This document shows, piece by piece, positions 33,301 through 38,891 of a stretch of 38,891 nt of DNA. Position numbers and translations under genes: made by a program. Within the stretch, counting starts at the first letter, position 1; every line of letters begins with the position of its first letter. The stretch comes from Sphingobacterium humi (GTDB lineage Bacteria > Bacteroidota > Bacteroidia > Sphingobacteriales > Sphingobacteriaceae): contig NZ_WSQA01000020.1 in the NCBI RefSeq assembly GCF_009768885.1, positions 1-38,891 of the forward strand, written 5' to 3'. Below the pieces are notes generated by a model. That model was not told the origin of the DNA. It did no database searches and saw nothing but the letters and a program-made list of their open reading frames with translations.

Positions 33301-33406
33301 CTTCTTTATAAGCTTTGTTTACCTCCTGCCACGCAGAATGCTGCGCCAATGCCGGTGTACTCAATAAGCTCAAAGCCACACCTACCTGGTAAATTTTTTT
33401 ATACAT
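30377..33406 (-). CDS. Large periplasmic TPR-repeat protein
   Basis: A 1009-residue secreted protein with a signal peptide (MYKKIYQVGVALSLLSTPALAQ), so I place the start at the ATG at 33404-33406. An upstream in-frame start at 33460 would put 18 extra residues before the signal. The mature protein is almost wholly tetratricopeptide repeats, about 20 or more, with units such as YFQIGKSYYAKKDYNKAIEWFEKI, FNRFLQL and DVAFEVPYTYFLMGQHDLAI. It resembles YbgF/CpoB and BamD-type TPR scaffolds, though far longer. It heads the cluster and probably binds envelope partners, possibly the barrel encoded next. Confidence 0.88.
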   Translation of the reverse strand: MYKKIYQVGVALSLLSTPALAQHSAWQEVNKAYKEGLELFERGKYSSASQQFDKVEEIRTKSTLQLDETDELTLLKENVRFFQAVCALELGESDAENRFLKYIRDYPASANSKAAYFQIGKSYYAKKDYNKAIEWFEKIDSKNLAGAENTEYRFKLAYAKFMTGDYGAAKPVFTDLKDKSGQYQEASIYYYAYLSYLDQEYKTALNEFERLEGSKTYENSYPYYITALYFLDKRYDDVLAYALPKLQSTKQESETEMFRIVAATYFIKGDLAKSKEYYDKFQAQDQGKTQNNQDSYQIGYINYKLGNYDKAIQELEKLEEPDAYFQSAMITLGDSFLKTGNKQSARNAFFRASKLDFDPQLKEEGLFNYAKLSYDLEFHQVALDAVQEYIKTYPKSRRNEEAKTLLAEVLLSTKNYRAAVDVLEDLDRRSKEANAAYQKVTYYRGLEYYNERAFENAISMFMRSEANRYDEEIYALATYWKAEAMYEVRKYKEAVSNFNRFLQLPAARKTDVYNYANYALAYAAFRADNYSTAANYFERFLSGGGKDGIDLNTRNDAMARAADSYLAIKNYSKAANYYDRLIASGAQSQDYALFQKGILLGLQGNNQAKIETLNSVMAKYPKSNYADDVAFEVPYTYFLMGQHDLAITGLQKMVEQYPRSSYVPRALTTIGLVQYNKDDNDAALATFQRVVNQYPTTDEAKQALASIENIYLDRGDASGYIRYATSTNIGDLSTAEQDAHAFSVARTLFDRGNHQATVEAVNAYFDKFPKPIQEKHARYLRAESNAALGKDKEAMHDFNIIMNDWTSAYTERTLISVAKLHLRNKAYNEAVQVLKKLELTSEYKENYGWAVNNLLVSYFNIGDYTETLTYANIIKKYEKASEEDIARAHLYAAKAYLATSRGSEGMKELNLAALKSKTETGAEARYLVAEQQVKNKNYDGAIKSALDISDSFSSYDYWVAKGFILMAQAYIGKNDKFQAKSTLESIIDNYENQTDGVLDEAKTLLEKIK

Positions 33407-33501
33407 ACGATTGAATACTCCTTTTTGTGATTGCTTTCCAATTATAAAAAATGGTACCAAACTGCTCAGTTAGTGATACAACATCTTCAACTTACGAAAA
33501 T

Positions 33502-33529
33502 AAAAGATAAGTTGTAAGTTTTCCTCAAA
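33502..33529 (-). promoter_or_regulatory. Candidate promoter of the TPR/SPOR/ExbBD cluster
   Basis: On the minus strand TATCTTTT (complement of 33502-33509) is preceded by TTTG (complement of 33526-33529) with a 16-base spacer, shorter than usual. An inverted repeat AACTTAC (33489-33495) / GTAAGTT (33514-33520) brackets the -7 box. It lies about 95 bases upstream of the TPR protein start. Confidence 0.45.
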
Positions 33530-33643
33530 AGTTGTTAACACCTGTTAATAACCAAGCCTTTTTAACGATATTTAACATCCCCTTAAATATCCTCGAGCTC
33601 AGCTGCTTCCCGCTGGGTAAGGAAGGCTCCTGCAAGAACGCAG

Positions 33644-33680
33644 AAAGGGCCAAGTTTATTCCCTCGGCCCTTTATTTTTT
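33644..33680. terminator. Hairpin downstream of pyrB
   Basis: AAAGGGCC (33644-33651) pairs perfectly with GGCCCTTT (33666-33673) across a 14-base loop, 22 bases past the pyrB stop. In the minus direction only three T follow; the better T tract is on the plus strand, where no gene ends. It may be a weak pyrB terminator. Confidence 0.4.
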
Positions 33681-33694
33681 CTGTTATTTTTTCA

Positions 33695-34633
33695 TTAATT
33701 CCCCCGTTGTCCTGCGAGTAAATATAAGACGGCCATCCGTACGGCCACCCCATTTTCCACCTGATCCAAAATAATGGAATGTGAACTATCGGCAACATCC
33801 GAGGTAATCTCCACCCCTCTATTGATTGGGCCGGGGTGCATAATAACGATTTCTTTATCTAAGGAATCTAAAATCTCTTTATTTAATCCATAAAGCATGG
33901 AATATTCACGCAGCGATGGGAAATAAGCGATATCTTGACGCTCTAACTGAATGCGCAGCATATTCGCCACATCGCACCAGTTTAAGGCTTTCCGCAAATC
34001 ATGCTCTACCTTCACCCCTAGGGAGGTAATATATTTTGGTATTAAAGTGGTCGGCCCGCAGACCATCACTTCAGCCCCTTGTTTTTGTAAACATAAAATG
34101 TTCGATAAGGCCACACGGGAGTGTAAGATATCGCCGATAATGGCGACTTTCTTCCCGGCTACTTCTCCTAAACGCTCGCGGATCGAGAATGAATCCAGTA
34201 AAGCCTGCGTAGGGTGCTCATGTGCTCCATCGCCTGCATTAACGATCTGCGCATCTACATGCTTACTCAAAAACACACCGGCACCAGCATATGGATGGCG
34301 CATCACAATCATATCCACTTTCATGGCCAAAATATTGTTCACCGTATCAATCAAGGTTTCCCCTTTACTTACCGAAGAAGAAGAAGCCGAAAAATTGATA
34401 ATATCGGCCGACAAGCGCTTTTCAGCAAGTTCGAACGATAAGCGGGTCCGGGTGGAGTTTTCGAAAAACACATTGGCAATGGTGATATCACGTAAGGATG
34501 GCACCTTTTTGATAGGACGGTTTAAGACGTCTTTAAAGTTTGCGGCGGTATCCAAGATTAATTGGATATCGTTGCTATTTAAATCCTTTATACCTAAGAG
34601 ATGGCGGGTACTAAGTTGTTCGGTTGCTGACAT
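33695..34633 (-). CDS. pyrB: Aspartate carbamoyltransferase catalytic subunit
   Basis: A 312-residue enzyme that joins carbamoyl phosphate and aspartate in the second step of pyrimidine synthesis. The carbamoyl-phosphate site motif is ENSTRTRLSFE (58-68). Lys90 is in SVSKGETL, RHP at 112-114, HEHPTQALLD at 138-147, and HPGPINRGVE near the C-terminus. The length is normal. It follows pyrR by 20 bases on the same strand. No regulatory subunit (pyrI) gene is in the window. Confidence 0.96.
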   Translation of the reverse strand: MSATEQLSTRHLLGIKDLNSNDIQLILDTAANFKDVLNRPIKKVPSLRDITIANVFFENSTRTRLSFELAEKRLSADIINFSASSSSVSKGETLIDTVNNILAMKVDMIVMRHPYAGAGVFLSKHVDAQIVNAGDGAHEHPTQALLDSFSIRERLGEVAGKKVAIIGDILHSRVALSNILCLQKQGAEVMVCGPTTLIPKYITSLGVKVEHDLRKALNWCDVANMLRIQLERQDIAYFPSLREYSMLYGLNKEILDSLDKEIVIMHPGPINRGVEITSDVADSSHSIILDQVENGVAVRMAVLYLLAGQRGN

Positions 34634-34653
34634 TTTTTAATAATAAAAAACCA

Positions 34654-35199
34654 CTATTTTTTTTCGGTGATCAATACGATGCTGTCGTCATCATCGACTT
34701 CCTTCCAGCTCACAATAACTTTTTGCGAGTCGATGGAATCGACCTGAATACCAATATAATCGGGTTGGATAGGAATCTGTCTAGAGAAACGACGATCGAC
34801 TAAAACCATCAATTCGATGCGCTTGGCACGACCGAATGCCTGAATAGCATCCATGGCCGAACGAATGGTTCTACCGGTCCAAAGTACATCATCCACGAAG
34901 ATGACGTCCTTGTCGTCTATAATAAAATCAATCAGGGTGCTGTTGGCAAGCAGTGGCGAGTGTCCTTTCATGCGGAAATCGTCACGGTAGAAGGTAATAT
35001 CAAGAATACCAATCGGCACTTCCACACCGCTCATCTCTTGAATCTCCTGCACCAAACGTTTCGCTAGGTAAGTTCCCCGCGGCTGGATGCCGATGATCAC
35101 TGCATTGCTGAAATCGCCATGATTTTCAATTAATTGCTGAGACAATCGCTTAAGCGTGATCTGAAACTTGGGTCCATCTAATAATATCGATTGTTTCAT
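34654..35199 (-). CDS. pyrR: PyrR pyrimidine regulator / uracil phosphoribosyltransferase
   Basis: A 181-residue phosphoribosyltransferase-fold protein. The PRPP-binding loop VIFVDDVLWTGRT is at 99-111, IGIQPRGTYLAKRL at 36-49, and DITFYRDDF at 67-75. This pattern is that of PyrR, which makes UMP from uracil and in Gram-positive bacteria binds pyr mRNA leaders. I see no PyrR-type attenuator in front of this operon: the leader appears to be only about 10 bases. RNA-binding regulation here is therefore unproven. It is followed by pyrB. Confidence 0.93.
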   Translation of the reverse strand: MKQSILLDGPKFQITLKRLSQQLIENHGDFSNAVIIGIQPRGTYLAKRLVQEIQEMSGVEVPIGILDITFYRDDFRMKGHSPLLANSTLIDFIIDDKDVIFVDDVLWTGRTIRSAMDAIQAFGRAKRIELMVLVDRRFSRQIPIQPDYIGIQVDSIDSQKVIVSWKEVDDDDSIVLITEKK

Positions 35200-35216
35200 G
35201 TATGGATTTATTTAGG

Positions 35217-35224
35217 CAAACTTA
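35217..35224 (-). promoter_or_regulatory. -7 element of the pyrR-pyrB promoter
   Basis: On the minus strand TAAGTTTG matches TAnnTTTG and lies 17 bases upstream of the pyrR start, giving a leader of about 10 bases. A clear -33 TTTG at the right spacing is missing; the region is T-rich. Confidence 0.5.
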
Positions 35225-35271
35225 AGGCATTTTTTCGAAAAATCGTAATCAACAGCCCTAGAAGTCATGCA

Positions 35272-35301
35272 TAAAAAAAGCAGCTTATCGATTAAGCTGC
35301 T
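35272..35301 (-). terminator. Terminator of the DUF2723 gene
   Basis: AGCAGCTTA (35279-35287) pairs perfectly with TAAGCTGCT (35293-35301) over a five-base loop. A T run follows on the minus strand (complement of 35273-35279). It lies 14 bases past the DUF2723 stop. A shorter T run on the plus side gives it a bidirectional look. Confidence 0.85.
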
Positions 35302-35314
35302 TTTTATCAAATAT

Positions 35315-38300
35315 TTAATTCCCTTCGAATAAAGGTCGATAGGTTTCGAAAATTTTGTTCACCTCGTCCAGCAATTCTTTCTGCTTGGCATCGGTTAAAA
35401 CGCGTTGGTAGTTCTGAATGGAGGCTAGCCCAAAGCGCATGTTCCGGTATTCCAGGTTAGGCTTGCTTTCCGCAATAGCGGTATAATAAGCCATGTTCTC
35501 ACGTAAGAACTTCAAATTGCGCGCAGCAACTTCATTGGCCTTCTGGGTTTCCCCCACTTTATACATCGCATCGATCAGGCTGGCGTAGCTAAACACTTCC
35601 GACATCAGGTACGGACGCTTCGGCATATTCTCGTAGGCATTCAACACCAATTTCTTCACTTCCTCTTTCTTGCCCATCATCAATAGGTTCTGTGCTGTTT
35701 CTCCATATAGGGAACCTACGTACATACTGATATAACGGTAAGAATCCGGATCTAAATAAGAAGAGTTACCAATATTACCCCATTGGAATTTATTCACGAT
35801 ATTGTTGTAAGTACCTTCCACATCTGAAATAGGCGCATTATCGGCGGTAGAATCTGCGGCCAAGGCCACAGGCATCAAACGCATCGCAAAACCTTCAGAA
35901 ACCATGTACTTATTCAAGCCGATCATGTTTTCATCGGGTGTAGTCGTTGTAAAGTAAATCGGGCGCTTCCAATTGTTATTGGCTAATATCGCCAGGATCG
36001 ACAATTCAGCACGTGAAACAATGCCCATGCTGTAGTTCCATTTCATGGTATCTACAATCGCATCTTCCCATTCTTTTGGCACTACTTTATTCGCAATTAC
36101 GGCATTTTTATCCACCGTATATTGCATTTTCTTAGTCGGCAATACGTTGGCCCAATCGCCGCTTTGCAACTGCACTTTATTTTGTTGATTATCGGATAAC
36201 ATAATATCCAATAAGGTTTTTACTTCGATATGCTCCGGAATCTGGAAATCGTTGTAGTAGATCACATCACGAACACCATCTTTAATTTTCTCCGGATCGA
36301 TATTGATCGGTAAAGCATCGGCATCATTTACCTTATGCATCATTTGCTTCATATACCAATCGGCACTTAACAAACTTAAGTTAACCACCCGCACATCCGT
36401 ACGGAAGCCTTCCACCTCTTGCACATACCATAATGGATACGTATCGTTATCGCCGTAGCTGAATAAGATCGCATTCGGCGCACAAGATTCTAGGTAATTC
36501 TTGGCCATATCCCGCGCCAGGAATTTCGCCGAGCGGTCATGGTCATCCCAGTTTTGGCCTGCCAATAAAACAGGACCTGCTAAAACAGAAACCGCGGTGG
36601 CACCGATGGCAGCATTTTTTGCATTTATTTTTCCACTTAATTTCTCTGCAATCCAAATCGCCCCTAAACCTATCCAGATACAGAAGGCATAGAACGATCC
36701 GGCATAGGCATAATCACGCTCACGCGGCTGCAATGGCGTTTGGTTCAGGTATAGAACAATGGCCAAGCCGGTAAAGAAAAACAAGAGCGCCACAACCGCT
36801 GCATCCTTTTCCTGTTTTCTAAACTGCCATAAGGCCCCTAGTATACCCAAAATTAACGGTAGGAAGAAGTAGGTGTTGCGGGCTGCATTTTCTTTCTCGC
36901 TAGTTGGCAACACATTTTGCCCACCCAAGCGTATATTATCAATGGGCTTAATACCCGATATCCAGTTTCCTTCCGTGAAAGAGCCATGACCTTGCTGATC
37001 ATTCTGGCGACCTACGAAATTCCACATGAAATAACGACCATACATATGGCCAATCTGGTAGGTAAAGAAGAACTTTAAGTTATCCCCCATCCCCGGTTGT
37101 TCAGATTCCCCCAAGCTCAACCAATCCCGATAAAAGCCCTCATGCTTATCGGAATAAACACGTGGGAATAAGGTTGTACGATCAAACGTATAATCGAATT
37201 TCTTCTTCGCAACCACATATTTCTCCCCGTCTTTACGGTATACATTGCCGGTTTCAAAAATATCGGTCGGCTTCGCATCAAAGTAACGTCCTTTAATCAA
37301 AGGCTCATCACCATATTGCTCCCGGTTTAAGTAACTTAAAAAGGAAAAGGCATTGTCCGGATCACTGTTATTCAAGGTAGGATTCGCTTTAGCACGAATC
37401 AGAATCATCGAAAAAGAACTATAACCGAAAATAACAAAGGCAATACCCAATAGCGCAATGTTTAAGGTAGGCTTCACCTTCTTGTAGGAATACCACAGTC
37501 CGAAACACAAACCACCCAATACCAATAAGGCAAAGAAGGTTACCCCCGTTCCAAATCCTAAACCTAGGCTGTTCACGAAGAACAAATCAAAGTAGGCGGC
37601 AAATTTAATCAGGTATTGAATAACTCCCCATAATACGAATGCCAACACCACAACCCCGATTAATAAAGCTTTAATAGCTCCGGCAGAGGTTGTTTTCTCG
37701 TTTCTACGGAAATAGATCACCAAGGCAATCGCCGGAATAACCAATAAGTTCAATAAGTGAACACCAATGGATAATCCCATTACATAGGCAATCAGCAATA
37801 ACCAACGATCGGCACCCGGCTCATCGGCCCGTACCTCCCATTTTAATATGGCCCAAAAAACAACGGCCGTACAAAGGGAAGACATGGCATATACCTCAGA
37901 TTCAACGGCGGAGAACCAGAACGTATCTGAAAAGGCATAAGCCAAAGCACCCACCACACCGGCACCCATAATATTGATTAAGGCCGCATCGGAAACTTCA
38001 GCCGTCCGCGAATATTTCACGTAGGCTTTCCGTGCTAAGGCCGTAATTGTCCAGAATAAAAATAAAATCGTCATCCCGCTACTCACGGCAGAACCGATAT
38101 TCATCCAATAAGCAATCTGCGTTTTATCGCCCATCGCCAGGTTGGAGAAGATGTTTTGCACCATCAGAAATAAAGGAGCGCCCGGCTGGTGAACAATCTG
38201 CATTTTGTAGGCCGAAGCAATAAACTCGCCCGTATCCCACCAGCTCGTGGTTTTCTCTGCCGTCATGATATAAACCAAGGTCGCCAGAATACCACAGGCC

Positions 38301-38335
38301 CATCCCAACAGATTATTTATTTTCGTATAGTTCAT
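35315..38335 (-). CDS. DUF2723 membrane protein, GT-C type glycosyltransferase candidate
   Basis: A 1006-residue protein. Residues 1-290 hold about eight membrane helices with a DUF2723 signature in the first loop (SWWDTGEFIASAYKMQIVHQPGAPLF). A second set of helices lies near 480-590, and a soluble C-terminal region of about 400 residues follows, ending in TPR-like helices. DUF2723 proteins are predicted GT-C sugar transferases. The human relative TMEM260 is an O-mannosyltransferase, and Bacteroidota carry out general protein O-glycosylation, so a lipid-linked sugar to protein transfer is a fair hypothesis. I chose the ATG at 38333-38335 (MNYTKINN); an upstream in-frame TTG at 38356 is less likely. 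It is monocistronic with its own terminator. Confidence 0.88.
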   Translation of the reverse strand: MNYTKINNLLGWACGILATLVYIMTAEKTTSWWDTGEFIASAYKMQIVHQPGAPLFLMVQNIFSNLAMGDKTQIAYWMNIGSAVSSGMTILFLFWTITALARKAYVKYSRTAEVSDAALINIMGAGVVGALAYAFSDTFWFSAVESEVYAMSSLCTAVVFWAILKWEVRADEPGADRWLLLIAYVMGLSIGVHLLNLLVIPAIALVIYFRRNEKTTSAGAIKALLIGVVVLAFVLWGVIQYLIKFAAYFDLFFVNSLGLGFGTGVTFFALLVLGGLCFGLWYSYKKVKPTLNIALLGIAFVIFGYSSFSMILIRAKANPTLNNSDPDNAFSFLSYLNREQYGDEPLIKGRYFDAKPTDIFETGNVYRKDGEKYVVAKKKFDYTFDRTTLFPRVYSDKHEGFYRDWLSLGESEQPGMGDNLKFFFTYQIGHMYGRYFMWNFVGRQNDQQGHGSFTEGNWISGIKPIDNIRLGGQNVLPTSEKENAARNTYFFLPLILGILGALWQFRKQEKDAAVVALLFFFTGLAIVLYLNQTPLQPRERDYAYAGSFYAFCIWIGLGAIWIAEKLSGKINAKNAAIGATAVSVLAGPVLLAGQNWDDHDRSAKFLARDMAKNYLESCAPNAILFSYGDNDTYPLWYVQEVEGFRTDVRVVNLSLLSADWYMKQMMHKVNDADALPINIDPEKIKDGVRDVIYYNDFQIPEHIEVKTLLDIMLSDNQQNKVQLQSGDWANVLPTKKMQYTVDKNAVIANKVVPKEWEDAIVDTMKWNYSMGIVSRAELSILAILANNNWKRPIYFTTTTPDENMIGLNKYMVSEGFAMRLMPVALAADSTADNAPISDVEGTYNNIVNKFQWGNIGNSSYLDPDSYRYISMYVGSLYGETAQNLLMMGKKEEVKKLVLNAYENMPKRPYLMSEVFSYASLIDAMYKVGETQKANEVAARNLKFLRENMAYYTAIAESKPNLEYRNMRFGLASIQNYQRVLTDAKQKELLDEVNKIFETYRPLFEGN

Positions 38336-38367
38336 ACTAAAAGATAAGGTTTTCAAAAATTCTGCTT

Positions 38368-38397
38368 CGAAAATAAGGATTCCTTGCTACATTCAAA
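38368..38397 (-). promoter_or_regulatory. Candidate promoter of the DUF2723 gene
   Basis: On the minus strand TTTG (complement of 38394-38397), an 18-base spacer and TATTTTCG (complement of 38368-38375), close to TAnnTTTG with one mismatch. The implied start point lies about 20-25 bases before the ATG at 38335 and downstream of, or at, the alternative TTG start, which supports the shorter reading frame. Confidence 0.5.
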
Positions 38398-38521
38398 CAA
38401 AGAGTTTCTAAATAAACCGATAATTTTAGCCCATATTTCTCGGAATCTCCCTTGGGAACGATTAGACACAAAAAATATGTGATTGAAAATCAGTATATCT
38501 AAAAAAAATAGCGTTATATTA

Positions 38522-38552
38522 TTTGCAAAATAGAAAAGTCGACGTATATTTG
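38522..38552 (+). promoter_or_regulatory. Promoter of tRNA-Gln
   Basis: TTTG (38522-38525), exactly 19 bases, then TATATTTG (38545-38552). This is a full match to the Bacteroidota consensus, about 43 bases upstream of the mature tRNA 5' end. Confidence 0.8.
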
Positions 38553-38594
38553 CATCGTCAAAAGGGAAACGTCCTTACGACAACATTGAAAGAT

Positions 38595-38665
38595 TGCCCG
38601 ATAGTATAAAGGTAGTACGACAGATTTTGGTTCTGTTTGTCTAGGTTCGAATCCTGGTCGGGCAA
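38595..38665 (+). tRNA. tRNA-Gln (anticodon TTG)
   Basis: A 71-base cloverleaf. The acceptor stem is TGCCCGA/TCGGGCA with discriminator A. The D-arm is GTAT/GTAC, and the anticodon stem ACAGA/TCTGT encloses the loop TTTTGGT with anticodon TTG. The T-arm is CTAGG-TTCGAAT-CCTGG. CCA is not encoded in full (A is followed by CAC). It reads CAA glutamine codons and, with wobble at U34, CAG. It is a single-gene unit with its own promoter and terminator. Confidence 0.95.
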
Positions 38666-38675
38666 CACTCCTAAT

Positions 38676-38707
38676 AAAAAGGACTGGTAATTATCAGTCC
38701 TTTTTTT
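38676..38707 (+). terminator. Terminator of tRNA-Gln
   Basis: AAAAAGGACTG (38676-38686) pairs with CAGTCC plus T run (38695-38705) over an eight-base loop, followed by T to 38707. It begins 10 bases after the tRNA. Confidence 0.9.
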
Positions 38708-38788
38708 GTTGCCAAAAACTTGTAAACACCCTCTTTTGCAAAGGCCAACATTTTTGGAAAACCAAGGATCAGTTTCAAAACCTGTGGA

Positions 38789-38891
38789 CTAAGCAAATAA
38801 TTTGGTCAATCTAAATAAGAAAAAGTTGACATCTCCTACACCTCTGAACTGACTTCTGAACGCCTTTATCTTAGCATTAAACGATTCTGCT
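38789..38891 (-). CDS. Insertion-sequence transposase, C-terminal fragment cut by window edge
   Basis: The minus strand from 38891 reads AESFNAKIKAF, RSQFRGVGDV, NFFLFRLTKLFA and then TAG (complement of 38789-38791). The ESFNAKIKAFR...RGV.D..FFLFRLTKLF pattern is the C-terminus of DDE transposases of the ISAon1/ISL3-like type common in Sphingobacterium, as I remember them. Only 33 codons are inside the window; the rest lies beyond the right edge, so it cannot be judged intact or broken. The terminal inverted repeat probably lies near 38768-38788 (CAGTTTCAAAACCTGTGGAC), but the other end is not available to confirm it. Confidence 0.8.
   Translation of the reverse strand, partial: AESFNAKIKAFRSQFRGVGDVNFFLFRLTKLFA

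Noticed and set aside
33407..33694. Small gene between pyrB and the TPR protein
   Set aside because: The 80-codon plus frame overlaps the pyrB end and a hairpin and has no family features; the stretch is best explained as promoter and terminator DNA.
33951..34640. 229-codon open frame on the plus strand opposite pyrB
   Set aside because: It lies wholly within the strongly supported pyrB gene, and its peptide shows no family features; it is a shadow of pyrB codon usage.

Overview
The window looks like chromosomal DNA of a Sphingobacterium-like member of the Bacteroidota (Sphingobacteriaceae). Three things point there. The promoters are of the Bacteroidota type (TTTG, about 19 bases, TAnnTTTG). 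The gene families are typical: a 1009-residue TPR protein next to an outer-membrane barrel, a DUF2723 membrane protein and a HU-CCDC81/SPOR protein. The serine palmitoyltransferase closely matches, from memory, the structurally studied Sphingobacterium enzymes.

Layout, left to right. 1-842 holds no gene but has three copies of an intergenic repeat and a candidate promoter that reads off the left edge. 843-5324 (minus) is a five-gene block: serine palmitoyltransferase, a GNAT-like acyltransferase, an NAD-dependent epimerase-like reductase, a CDP-alcohol phosphotransferase and a GtrA-like membrane protein. I read it as a sphingolipid (ceramide to phosphosphingolipid) operon. Then come smpB, and an AraC-type regulator divergent from an aldehyde dehydrogenase that is followed by DUF779. 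Next are an Old-Yellow-Enzyme reductase, a hotdog thioesterase, a membrane-anchored MutS-like ATPase, pcm, a secreted DUF4886 (SGNH-like) protein, priA, DUF423 and a large envelope protein with a C-terminal beta-propeller. A plus-strand stretch follows with nrnA, an FKBP lipoprotein, tatD and a type I asparaginase.

24188-33406 (minus) is a tightly packed cluster: TPR protein, outer-membrane barrel, HU/SPOR membrane protein, ExbB, ExbD, TonB and folC. It joins a proton-driven ExbB/ExbD/TonB motor to a peptidoglycan-binding SPOR protein, a periplasmic TPR protein and a barrel. That set resembles, by analogy, the Tol-Pal/CpoB envelope-constriction machinery. The right end has pyrR-pyrB, a DUF2723 GT-C type glycosyltransferase candidate, tRNA-Gln(TTG) with a near-perfect promoter and terminator, and the C-terminal end of an insertion-sequence transposase cut by the window edge.

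Most of the window is housekeeping. The parts most worth a second look are the sphingolipid block, the SPOR/TonB-motor cluster, the 21-bp-spaced repeats beside the aldehyde dehydrogenase, the membrane MutS-like protein and the intergenic repeat family. All functional calls rest on motifs and remembered family features; no database search was possible.
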